From Karalla daura (Eukaryota; Chordata; Actinopteri; Chaetodontiformes; Leiognathidae): a DNA stretch of 64,000 bases. The notes below the pieces were generated by a model. The model was not told the DNA's origin. It saw nothing but the letters and a program-made list of their open reading frames with translations, and did no database searches. Positions 1 through 9,879 of this stretch are shown one piece after another (position 1 is the first letter of the stretch; every line of letters starts with the position of its first letter). Location of the stretch: NCBI GenBank assembly GCA_029224185.1, contig JANZKI010000027.1:2108001-2172000 (forward strand), given 5' to 3'. Made by a program: the position numbers and the translations under genes.

Positions 1-117
1 CCTACAGTTTCACGCTCGTAGTTCTGTGAAACGGCCGAAATCGGCGTAGTGAACACAATACAGGCAATTTGCTGTATAGCAGGGGCCAACTGCTGAATCT
101 GGCAGCAAAAGCTTCTC
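1..117. repeat. Partial monomer at the left edge (half B positions 12-128)
   Basis: The window opens inside half B, at the bases following AAATGCATTTT. This copy carries the aatctggcag variant near its end. The array therefore continues to the left of the window and no array boundary is seen. Confidence 0.95.
58..77. other. Imperfect inverted repeat ATACAG...CTGTAT in half B
   Basis: The arms ATACAG and CTGTAT flank GCAATTTG. With one bulged G the inner GCAA/TTGC can pair as well. The site recurs in almost every half B. It is weakened where the A-rich tract replaces the left arm, in atgcagg variants (about 7251, 18299, 21895) and in tttcctg variants. Half A keeps a shorter version, ACAG...CTGT. 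Hairpin formation is inferred from sequence only. Confidence 0.6.
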
Positions 118-127
118 AAATGCATTT
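118..127. other. 10-bp perfect palindrome AAATGCATTT opening each half-monomer
   Basis: AAATGCATTT equals its own reverse complement. It opens both halves, here at 118 and 247, so it recurs about every 128-129 bp, close to 500 times in the window. It is broken in few copies: AAATTCATTT near 18487, 22084, 31073 and 44938, a changed centre near 18230, and AAATACATTT near 24009. Role unknown; it could be a protein-binding site or simply inherited from the ancestral unit. Confidence 0.8.
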
Positions 128-246
128 TCTCAGTTTCGCGTTCGCAGTTCTACAAAAAGGCTCAACTTGGCTGTCGGAACCCACATGACAGGCATTTTGC
201 TGTGCAGTTGTGGCCAACATGATGCATGTGGTAGAAAGAGCTTCTG
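118..246. repeat. Half A (129 bp) of the first complete monomer
   Basis: Half A runs from AAATGCATTTTCTCAG to GAGCTTCTG. It aligns with half B through shared blocks: the opening AAATGCATTTT, cagtttc-cg-tcg-agttct, acaggca-tttgctgt, tggccaac/gggccaac and the closing agcttct. By eye about two thirds of positions match. Half A is nearly invariant across the window. Its recurrent changes are tgtgcag/tgcgcag, ggccaac/ggctaac, the one-base deletions that define X and Y, and a rare ttcaac. Confidence 0.9.
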
Positions 247-374
247 AAATGCATTTTCCTACAGTTTCACGCTCGTAGTTCTGTGAAACGGCCGAAATTG
301 GCGTGGTGAACACAATACAGGCAATTTGCTGTATAGCAGGGGCCAACTGCTGAATCTTGCAGCAAAAGCTTCTC
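247..374. repeat. Half B (128 bp) of the first complete monomer
   Basis: Half B starts with the same AAATGCATTTT as half A and ends with AAAAGCTTCTC, so the 257-bp monomer is a diverged direct duplication. It carries most of the variation in the array: tacag/taaag/tgcag/ctcag, gctcg/gcttg/actcg, tagttc/tagctc, aaacgg/aaatgg, atcgg/attgg, gcgtgg/gtgtgg, an A-rich tract (acacaata, aaaaaaaa or aaaaaata), tttgctg/tttcctg, tagcagg/tagtagg/taacagg, ctgctg/ctgccg, gaatc/gcatc and tcttgc/tctggc. Confidence 0.9.
270..303. other. CpG-rich polymorphic block of half B
   Basis: The block holds six ancestral CpG positions (tcaCGctCGtag and aaaCGgcCGaaatCGgCGtgg). Across the array five of them appear as TpG or CpA in subsets of monomers: actcg, cttgtag, aaatgg, attgg and gtgtgg. 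In this copy the fifth CpG already reads attgg. The pattern fits deamination of methylated cytosine followed by spread of the altered copies. Confidence 0.7.
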
Positions 375-604
375 AAATGCATTTTCTCAGTTTCGCGTTC
401 GCAGTTCTACAAAAAGGCTCAACTTGGCTGTCGGAACCCACATGACAGGCATTTTGCTGTGCAGTTGTGGCTAACATGATGCATGTGGTAGAAAGAGCTT
501 CTGAAATGCATTTTCCTACAGTTTCACGCTCGTAGTTCTGTGAAACGGCCGAAATCGGCGTAGTGAACACAATACAGGCAATTTGCTGTATAGCAGGGGC
601 CAAC

Positions 605-621
605 TGCTGCATCTTGCAGCA
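605..621. other. Perfect 7-bp inverted repeat created by the gctgcatc variant
   Basis: In M-type monomers TGCTGCA and TGCAGCA flank TCT, giving a 7-bp stem with a 3-base spacer. The ordinary monomer reads TGCTGAA here and loses two pairs. The variant ends monomers beginning near 375, 2430, 4485, 6540, 8082, 10137, 12963, 13734, 17587, 21183, 27605, 30430, 33255, 36592, 44295, 47120, 51484 and 56104, among others. Confidence 0.6.
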
Positions 622-1659
622 AAAGCTTCTCAAATGCATTTTCTCAGTTTCGCGTTCGCAGTTCTACAAAAAGGCTCAACTTGGCTGTCGGAACCCACAT
701 GACAGGCATTTTGCTGCGCAGTTGTGGCCAACATGATGCATGTGGTAGAAAGAGCTTCTGAAATGCATTTTCCTACAGTTTCACGCTCGTAGTTCTGTGA
801 AACGGCCGAAATCGGCGTGGTGAACACAATACAGGCAATTTGCTGTATAGTAGGGGCCAACTGCTGAATCTTGCAGCAAAAGCTTCTCAAATGCATTTTC
901 TCAGTTTCGCGTTCGCAGTTCTACAAAAAGGCTCAACTTGGCTGTCGGAACCCACATGACAGGCATTTTGCTGCGCAGTTGTGGCCAACATGATGCATGT
1001 GGTAGAAAGAGCTTCTGAAATGCATTTTCCTACAGTTTCACGCTTGTAGCTCTGTGAAACGGCCGAAATCGGCGTGGTGAAAAAAAAACAGGCAATTTGC
1101 TGTATAGCAGGGGCCAACTGCTGAATCTTGCAGCAAAAGCTTCTCAAATGCATTTTCTCAGTTTCGCGTTCGCAGTTCTACAAAAAGGCTCAACTTGGCT
1201 GTCGGAACCCACATGACAGGCATTTTGCTGTGCAGTTGTGGCTAACATGATGCATGTGGTAGAAAGAGCTTCTGAAATGCATTTTCCTACAGTTTCACGC
1301 TCGTAGTTCTGTGAAACGGCCGAAATCGGCGTAGTGAACACAATACAGGCAATTTGCTGTATAGCAGGGGCCAACTGCTGAATCTTGCAGCAAAAGCTTC
1401 TCAAATGCATTTTCTCAGTTTCGCGTTCGCAGTTCTACAAAAAGGCTCAACTTGGCTGTCGGAACCCACATGACAGGCATTTTGCTGTGCAGTTGTGGCC
1501 AACATGATGCATGTGGTAGAAAGAGCTTCTGAAATGCATTTTCCTACAGTTTCACGCTCGTAGTTCTGTGAAATGGCCGAAATCGGCGTAGTGAACACAA
1601 TACAGGCAATTTGCTGTATAGCAGGGGCCAACTGCTGAATCTTGCAGCAAAAGCTTCTC

Positions 1660-1915
1660 AAATGCATTTTCTCAGTTTCGCGTTCGCAGTTCTACAAAAA
1701 GGCTCAACTTGGCTGTCGGAACCCACATGACAGGCATTTTGCTGTGCAGTTGTGGCTAACATGATGCATGTGGTAGAAGAGCTTCTGAAATGCATTTTCC
1801 TACAGTTTCACGCTTGTAGCTCTGTGAAACGGCCGAAATCGGCGTGGTGAAAAAAAAACAGGCAATTTGCTGTATAGCAGGGGCCAACTGCTGAATCTTG
1901 CAGCAAAAGCTTCTC
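1660..1915. repeat. X monomer, single (A8 tract)
   Basis: It is 256 bp because half A reads tagaagagc in place of tagaaagagc. It also shows ggctaac in half A and cttgtagctctg in half B, with eight A between tga and cagg. These marks travel together in nearly all X copies. Confidence 0.9.
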
Positions 1916-2429
1916 AAATGCATTTTCTCAGTTTCGCGTTCGCAGTTCTACAAAAAGGCTCAACTTGGCTGTCGGAACCCACATGACAGGCATTTTGCTG
2001 TGCAGTTGTGGCCAACATGATGCATGTGGTAGAAAGAGCTTCTGAAATGCATTTTCCTACAGTTTCACGCTCGTAGTTCTGTGAAACGGCCGAAATTGGT
2101 GTGGTGAACACAATACAGGCAATTTGCTGTATAGCAGGGGCCAACTGCTGAATCTTGCAGCAAAAGCTTCTCAAATGCATTTTCTCAGTTTCGCGTTCGC
2201 AGTTCTACAAAAAGGCTCAACTTGGCTGTCGGAACCCACATGACAGGCATTTTGCTGCGCAGTTGTGGCCAACATGATGCATGTGGTAGAAAGAGCTTCT
2301 GAAATGCATTTTCCTAAAGTTTCACGCTCGTAGTTCTGTGAAACGGCCGAAATCGGCGTGGTGAAAAAAAAACAGGCAATTTGCTGTATAGCAGGGGCCA
2401 ACTGCTGAATCTTGCAGCAAAAGCTTCTC

Positions 2430-4484
2430 AAATGCATTTTCTCAGTTTCGCGTTCGCAGTTCTACAAAAAGGCTCAACTTGGCTGTCGGAACCCACATGA
2501 CAGGCATTTTGCTGTGCAGTTGTGGCTAACATGATGCATGTGGTAGAAAGAGCTTCTGAAATGCATTTTCCTACAGTTTCACGCTCGTAGTTCTGTGAAA
2601 CGGCCGAAATCGGCGTAGTGAACACAATACAGGCAATTTGCTGTATAGCAGGGGCCAACTGCTGCATCTTGCAGCAAAAGCTTCTCAAATGCATTTTCTC
2701 AGTTTCGCGTTCGCAGTTCTACAAAAAGGCTCAACTTGGCTGTCGGAACCCACATGACAGGCATTTTGCTGCGCAGTTGTGGCCAACATGATGCATGTGG
2801 TAGAAAGAGCTTCTGAAATGCATTTTCCTACAGTTTCACGCTCGTAGTTCTGTGAAACGGCCGAAATCGGCGTGGTGAACACAATACAGGCAATTTGCTG
2901 TATAGTAGGGGCCAACTGCTGAATCTTGCAGCAAAAGCTTCTCAAATGCATTTTCTCAGTTTCGCGTTCGCAGTTCTACAAAAAGGCTCAACTTGGCTGT
3001 CGGAACCCACATGACAGGCATTTTGCTGTGCAGTTGTGGCCAACATGATGCATGTGGTAGAAAGAGCTTCTGAAATGCATTTTCCTACAGTTTCACGCTC
3101 GTAGTTCTGTGAAACGGCCGAAATCGGCGTGGTGAACACAATACAGGCAATTTGCTGTATAGCAGGGGCCAACTGCTGAATCTTGCAGCAAAAGCTTCTC
3201 AAATGCATTTTCTCAGTTTCGCGTTCGCAGTTCTACAAAAAGGCTCAACTTGGCTGTCGGAACCCACATGACAGGCATTTTGCTGTGCAGTTGTGGCCAA
3301 CATGATGCATGTGGTAGAAAGAGCTTCTGAAATGCATTTTCCTACAGTTTCACGCTTGTAGTTCTGTGAAACGGCCGAAATTGGCGTGGTGAACACAATA
3401 CAGGCAATTTGCTGTATAACAGGGGCCAACTGCTGAATCTTGCAGCAAAAGCTTCTCAAATGCATTTTCTCAGTTTCGCGTTCGCAGTTCAACAAAAAGG
3501 CTCAACTTGGCTGTCGGAACCCACATGACAGGCATTTTGCTGTGCAGTTGTGGCCAACATGATGCATGTGGTAGAAAGAGCTTCTGAAATGCATTTTCCT
3601 ACAGTTTCACGCTCGTAGTTCTGTGAAACGGCCGAAATTGGCGTGGTGAACACAATACAGGCAATTTGCTGTATAGCAGGGGCCAACTGCTGAATCTTGC
3701 AGCAAAAGCTTCTCAAATGCATTTTCTCAGTTTCGCGTTCGCAGTTCTACAAAAAGGCTCAACTTGGCTGTCGGAACCCACATGACAGGCATTTTGCTGT
3801 GCAGTTGTGGCCAACATGATGCATGTGGTAGAAAGAGCTTCTGAAATGCATTTTCCCTCAGTTTCACGCTCGTAGTTCTGTGAAATGGCCGAAATCGGCG
3901 TAGTGAACACAATACAGGCAATTTGCTGTATAGCAGGGGCCAACTGCTGAATCTTGCAGCAAAAGCTTCTCAAATGCATTTTCTCAGTTTCGCGTTCGCA
4001 GTTCTACAAAAAGGCTCAACTTGGCTGTCGGAACCCACATGACAGGCATTTTGCTGTGCAGTTGTGGCTAACATGATGCATGTGGTAGAAGAGCTTCTGA
4101 AATGCATTTTCCTACAGTTTCACGCTTGTAGCTCTGTGAAACGGCCGAAATCGGCGTGGTGAAAAAAAAACAGGCAATTTGCTGTATAGCAGGGGCCAAC
4201 TGCTGAATCTTGCAGCAAAAGCTTCTCAAATGCATTTTCTCAGTTTCGCGTTCGCAGTTCTACAAAGAGGCTCAACTTGGCTGTCGGAACCCACATGACA
4301 GGCATTTTGCTGTGCAGTTGTGGCTAACATGATGCATGTGGTAGAAAGAGCTTCTGAAATGCATTTTCCTACAGTTTCACGCTCGTAGTTCTGTGAAACG
4401 GCCGAAATTGGTGTGGTGAACACAATACAGGCAATTTGCTGTATAGTAGGGGCCAACTGCTGAATCTTGCAGCAAAAGCTTCTC
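2430..4484. repeat. 8-monomer higher-order unit, copy 2 (2055 bp)
   Basis: The order matches copy 3 closely: M, tagtagg, ordinary, taacagg with cttgtagttc, a monomer with ttcaac in half A, a monomer with ccctcag, X at 3972, and a final monomer. The last monomer differs between the copies. Confidence 0.8.
3972..4227. repeat. X monomer, single (A8 tract)
   Basis: It has the full X haplotype with the eight-A tract and is the seventh member of 8-mer copy 2. Confidence 0.9.
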
Positions 4485-6539
4485 AAATGCATTTTCTCAG
4501 TTTCGCGTTCGCAGTTCTACAAAAAGGCTCAACTTGGCTGTCGGAACCCACATGACAGGCATTTTGCTGCGCAGTTGTGGCCAACATGATGCATGTGGTA
4601 GAAAGAGCTTCTGAAATGCATTTTCCTACAGTTTCACGCTCGTAGTTCTGTGAAACGGCCGAAATCGGCGTAGTGAACACAATACAGGCAATTTGCTGTA
4701 TAGCAGGGGCCAACTGCTGCATCTTGCAGCAAAAGCTTCTCAAATGCATTTTCTCAGTTTCGCGTTCGCAGTTCTACAAAAAGGCTCAACTTGGCTGTCG
4801 GAACCCACATGACAGGCATTTTGCTGCGCAGTTGTGGCCAACATGATGCATGTGGTAGAAAGAGCTTCTGAAATGCATTTTCCTACAGTTTCACGCTCGT
4901 AGTTCTGTGAAACGGCCGAAATCGGCGTGGTGAACACAATACAGGCAATTTGCTGTATAGTAGGGGCCAACTGCTGAATCTTGCAGCAAAAGCTTCTCAA
5001 ATGCATTTTCTCAGTTTCGCGTTCGCAGTTCTACAAAAAGGCTCAACTTGGCTGTCGGAACCCACATGACAGGCATTTTGCTGTGCAGTTGTGGCCAACA
5101 TGATGCATGTGGTAGAAAGAGCTTCTGAAATGCATTTTCCTACAGTTTCACGCTCGTAGTTCTGTGAAACGGCCGAAATCGGCGTGGTGAACACAATACA
5201 GGCAATTTGCTGTATAGCAGGGGCCAACTGCTGAATCTTGCAGCAAAAGCTTCTCAAATGCATTTTCTCAGTTTCGCGTTCGCAGTTCTACAAAAAGGCT
5301 CAACTTGGCTGTCGGAACCCACATGACAGGCATTTTGCTGTGCAGTTGTGGCCAACATGATGCATGTGGTAGAAAGAGCTTCTGAAATGCATTTTCCTAC
5401 AGTTTCACGCTTGTAGTTCTGTGAAACGGCCGAAATTGGCGTGGTGAACACAATACAGGCAATTTGCTGTATAACAGGGGCCAACTGCTGAATCTTGCAG
5501 CAAAAGCTTCTCAAATGCATTTTCTCAGTTTCGCGTTTGCAGTTCAACAAAAAAGCTCAACTTGGCTGTCGGAACCCACATGACAGGCATTTTGCTGTGC
5601 AGTTGTGGCCAACATGATGCATGTGGTAGAAAGAGCTTCTGAAATGCATTTTCCTACAGTTTCACGCTCGTAGTTCTGTGAAACGGCCGAAATTGGCGTG
5701 GTGAACACAATACAGGCAATTTGCTGTATAGCAGGGGCCAACTGCTGAATCTTGCAGCAAAAGCTTCTCAAATGCATTTTCTCAGTTTCGCGTTCGCAGT
5801 TCTACAAAAAGGCTCAACTTGGCTGTCGGAACCCACATGACAGGCATTTTGCTGTGCAGTTGTGGCCAACATGATGCATGTGGTAGAAAGAGCTTCTGAA
5901 ATGCATTTTCCCTCAGTTTCACGCTCGTAGTTCTGTGAAATGGCCGAAATCGGCGTAGTGAACACAATACAGGCAATTTCCTGTATAGCAGGGGCCAACT
6001 GCTGAATCTTGCAGCAAAAGCTTCTCAAATGCATTTTCTCAGTTTCGCGTTCGCAGTTCTACAAAAAGGCTCAACTTGGCTGTCGGAACCCACATGACAG
6101 GCATTTTGCTGTGCAGTTGTGGCTAACATGATGCATGTGGTAGAAGAGCTTCTGAAATGCATTTTCCTACAGTTTCACGCTTGTAGCTCTGTGAAACGGC
6201 CGAAATCGGCGTGGTGAAAAAAAAACAGGCAATTTGCTGTATAGCAGGGGCCAACTGCTGAATCTGGCAGCAAAAGCTTCTCAAATGCATTTTCTCAGTT
6301 TCGCGTTCGCAGTTCTACAAAAAGGCTCAACTTGGCTGTCGGAACCCACATGACAGGCATTTTGCTGCGCAGTTGTGGCCAACATGATGCATGTGGTAGA
6401 AAGAGCTTCTGAAATGCATTTTCCTAAAGTTTCACGCTCGTAGTTCTGTGAAACGGCCGAAATCGGCGTGGTGAACACAATACAGGCAATTTGCTGTATA
6501 GCAGGGGCCAACTGCCGAATCTTGCAGCAAAAGCTTCTC
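4485..6539. repeat. 8-monomer higher-order unit, copy 3 (2055 bp)
   Basis: This copy shares with copy 2 the taacagg, ttcaac and ccctcag monomers in the same order. It adds tttgcag near 5537, an extra A (acaaaaaagc) near 5548 and tttcctg near 5979. The last two also occur near 16084 and 16513, so part of this copy was moved to 15.3-16.8 kb. Confidence 0.8.
6027..6282. repeat. X monomer, single (A8 tract)
   Basis: It has the full X haplotype with the eight-A tract, plus tctggc at its end. It lies 2055 bp from the previous X. Confidence 0.9.
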
Positions 6540-7310
6540 AAATGCATTTTCTCAGTTTCGCGTTCGCAGTTCTACAAAAAGGCTCAACTTGGCTGTCGGA
6601 ACCCACATGACAGGCATTTTGCTGCGCAGTTGTGGCCAACATGATGCATGTGGTAGAAAGAGCTTCTGAAATGCATTTTCCTACAGTTTCACGCTCGTAG
6701 TTCTGTGAAACGGCCGAAATCGGCGTAGTGAACACAATACAGGCAATTTGCTGTATAGCAGGGGCCAACTGCTGCATCTTGCAGCAAAAGCTTCTCAAAT
6801 GCATTTTCTCAGTTTCGCGTTCGCAGTTCTACAAAAAGGCTCAACTTGGCTGTCGGAACCCACATGACAGGCATTTTGCTGCGCAGTTGTGGCCAACATG
6901 ATGCATGTGGTAGAAAGAGCTTCTGAAATGCATTTTCCTACAGTTTCACGCTTGTAGTTCTGTGAAACGGCCGAAATTGGCGTGGTGAACACAATACAGG
7001 CAATTTGCTGTATAGCAGGGGCCAACTGCTGAATCTTGCAGCAAAAGCTTCTCAAATGCATTTTCTCAGTTTCGCGTTCGCAGTTCTACAAAAAGGCTCA
7101 ACTTGGCTGTCGGAACCCACATGACAGGCATTTTGCTGTGCAGTTGTGGCCAACATGATGCATGTGGTAGAAAGAGCTTCTGAAATGCATTTTCCTACAG
7201 TTTCACGCTTGTAGTTCTGTGAAACGGCCGAAATTGGCGTGGTGAACACAATGCAGGCAATTTGCTGTATAGCAGGGGCCAACTGCTGAATCTTGCAGCA
7301 AAAGCTTCTC

Positions 7311-8081
7311 AAATGCATTTTCTCAGTTTCGCGTTCGCAGTTCTACAAAAAGGCTCAACTTGGCTGTCGGAACCCACATGACAGGCATTTTGCTGTGCAG
7401 TTGTGGCCAACATGATGCATGTGGTAGAAAGAGCTTCTGAAATGCATTTTCCTACAGTTTCACGCTCGTAGTTCTGTGAAATGGCCGAAATCGGCGTAGT
7501 GAACACAATACAGGCAATTTGCTGTATAGCAGGGGCCAACTGCTGAATCTTGCAGCAAAAGCTTCTCAAATGCATTTTCTCAGTTTCGCGTTCGCAGTTC
7601 TACAAAAAGGCTCAACTTGGCTGTCGGAACCCACATGACAGGCATTTTGCTGTGCAGTTGTGGCCAACATGATGCATGTGGTAGAAAGAGCTTCTGAAAT
7701 GCATTTTCCTACAGTTTCACGCTCGTAGTTCTGTGAAACGGCCGAAATCGGCGTAGTGAACACAATACAGGCAATTTGCTGTATAGCAGGGGCCAACTGC
7801 TGCATCTGGCAGCAAAAGCTTCTCAAATGCATTTTCTCAGTTTCGCGTTCGCAGTTCTACAAAAAGGCTCAACTTGGCTGTCGGAACCCACATGACAGGC
7901 ATTTTGCTGTGCAGTTGTGGCCAACATGATGCATGTGGTAGAAAGAGCTTCTGAAATGCATTTTCCTGCAGTTTCACGCTCGTAGTTCTGTGAAACGGCC
8001 GAAATTGGCGTGGTGAACACAATACAGGCAATTTGCTGTATAGCAGGGGCCAACTGCTGAATCTTGCAGCAAAAGCTTCTC
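7311..8081. repeat. 3-monomer segment duplicated at offset 1798
   Basis: Three consecutive monomers (aaatgg; gctgcatctgg; tcctgcagt) recur at 9109-9879 in the same order, 1798 bp away (7 x 257 - 1). The tgcag change is at 7968 and 9766. One later CpG difference (aaattgg here, aaatcgg there) separates the copies. Confidence 0.75.
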
Positions 8082-8338
8082 AAATGCATTTTCTCAGTTT
8101 CGCGTTCGCAGTTCTACAAAAAGGCTCAACTTGGCTGTCGGAACCCACATGACAGGCATTTTGCTGTGCAGTTGTGGCCAACATGATGCATGTGGTAGAA
8201 AGAGCTTCTGAAATGCATTTTCCTACAGTTTCACGCTCGTAGTTCTGTGAAACGGCCGAAATCGGCGTAGTGAACACAATACAGGCAATTTGCTGTATAG
8301 CAGGGGCCAACTGCTGCATCTTGCAGCAAAAGCTTCTC

Positions 8339-8594
8339 AAATGCATTTTCTCAGTTTCGCGTTCGCAGTTCTACAAAAAGGCTCAACTTGGCTGTCGGAA
8401 CCCACATGACAGGCATTTTGCTGTGCAGTTGTGGCTAACATGATGCATGTGGTAGAAGAGCTTCTGAAATGCATTTTCCTACAGTTTCACGCTTGTAGCT
8501 CTGTGAAACGGCCGAAATCGGCGTGGTGAAAAAAATACAGGCAATTTGCTGTATAGCAGGGGCCAACTGCTGAATCTTGCAGCAAAAGCTTCTC
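8339..8594. repeat. X monomer, single (aaaaaata tract)
   Basis: This is the first X copy with tga-aaaaaata-cagg in place of eight A. All clustered X copies further right have this form. Confidence 0.9.
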
Positions 8595-9108
8595 AAATGC
8601 ATTTTCTCAGTTTCGCGTTCGCAGTTCTACAAAAAGGCTCAACTTGGCTGTCGGAACCCACATGACAGGCATTTTGCTGTGCAGTTGTGGCCAACATGAT
8701 GCATGTGGTAGAAAGAGCTTCTGAAATGCATTTTCCTACAGTTTCACGCTCGTAGTTCTGTGAAACGGCCGAAATCGGCGTGGTGAACACAATACAGGCA
8801 ATTTGCTGTATAGCAGGGGCCAACTGCTGAATCTTGCAGCAAAAGCTTCTCAAATGCATTTTCTCAGTTTCGCGTTCGCAGTTCTACAAAAAGGCTCAAC
8901 TTGGCTGTCGGAACCCACATGACAGGCATTTTGCTGTGCAGTTGTGGCCAACATGATGCATGTGGTAGAAAGAGCTTCTGAAATGCATTTTCCTACAGTT
9001 TCACGCTCGTAGTTCTGTGAAACGGCCGAAATCGGCGTGGTGAACACAATACAGGCAATTTGCTGTATAGCAGGGGCCAACTGCTGAATCTTGCAGCAAA
9101 AGCTTCTC

Positions 9109-9879
9109 AAATGCATTTTCTCAGTTTCGCGTTCGCAGTTCTACAAAAAGGCTCAACTTGGCTGTCGGAACCCACATGACAGGCATTTTGCTGTGCAGTT
9201 GTGGCCAACATGATGCATGTGGTAGAAAGAGCTTCTGAAATGCATTTTCCTACAGTTTCACGCTCGTAGTTCTGTGAAATGGCCGAAATCGGCGTAGTGA
9301 ACACAATACAGGCAATTTGCTGTATAGCAGGGGCCAACTGCTGAATCTTGCAGCAAAAGCTTCTCAAATGCATTTTCTCAGTTTCGCGTTCGCAGTTCTA
9401 CAAAAAGGCTCAACTTGGCTGTCGGAACCCACATGACAGGCATTTTGCTGTGCAGTTGTGGCCAACATGATGCATGTGGTAGAAAGAGCTTCTGAAATGC
9501 ATTTTCCTACAGTTTCACGCTCGTAGTTCTGTGAAACGGCCGAAATCGGCGTAGTGAACACAATACAGGCAATTTGCTGTATAGCAGGGGCCAACTGCTG
9601 CATCTGGCAGCAAAAGCTTCTCAAATGCATTTTCTCAGTTTCGCGTTCGCAGTTCTACAAAAAGGCTCAACTTGGCTGTCGGAACCCACATGACAGGCAT
9701 TTTGCTGTGCAGTTGTGGCCAACATGATGCATGTGGTAGAAAGAGCTTCTGAAATGCATTTTCCTGCAGTTTCACGCTCGTAGTTCTGTGAAACGGCCGA
9801 AATCGGCGTGGTGAACACAATACAGGCAATTTGCTGTATAGCAGGGGCCAACTGCTGAATCTTGCAGCAAAAGCTTCTC
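9109..9879. repeat. Second copy of the 1798-bp-offset segment
   Basis: This is the partner of 7311-8081, with the same three diagnostic monomers in the same order. The monomers on either side do not correspond, so the duplication tract seems limited to about three monomers. Confidence 0.7.

Larger units (their letters stand above)
375..2429. repeat. 8-monomer higher-order unit, copy 1 (2055 bp)
   Basis: This unit opens with an M monomer (gctgcatc), followed by a monomer with tagtagg. It holds one X monomer at 1660. The M monomer recurs exactly 2055 bp later (375, 2430, 4485, 6540), which defines the period as 8 x 257 minus the one-base X deletion. Its first three monomers (M, tagtagg, and an A8 cttgtagctc copy) recur at 12963-13733, offset 12588. 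Confidence 0.75.
6540..8594. repeat. 8-monomer higher-order unit, divergent copy 4 (2055 bp)
   Basis: It opens with M and ends with X at 8339, at the same total length as copies 1-3. Its interior monomers differ: two T monomers, the first atgcagg variant (near 7251), gctgcatctgg and a tgcag variant near 7967. The length is preserved although several members have been replaced. Confidence 0.55.

Noticed and set aside
139..151. CENP-B box in the ttcgcgttcgcag segment.
   Set aside because: The core pattern TTCGNNNNANNCGGG is not matched on either strand; the A and the CGGG are absent.
116..382. An 88-codon open frame on the minus strand in almost every monomer (also 77-, 83-, 98- and 111-codon versions), overlapping the next by 10 bases.
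   Set aside because: It is the same chance open stretch copied with the repeat. 257 is not a multiple of three, so each copy changes frame. One-base deletions in X and Y break or extend it, substitutions are not biased to silent positions, and there is no sign of a promoter or of a single longer protein. An 88-codon stretch in one of six frames of such a monomer is not surprising.
3727..3921. 64-codon minus-strand open frames, also near 5782, 7837, 9635 and 16316.
   Set aside because: They depend on single changes (ccctcag or tgcag) in half B that remove a stop. They are duplicates of two variant monomers and not genes.
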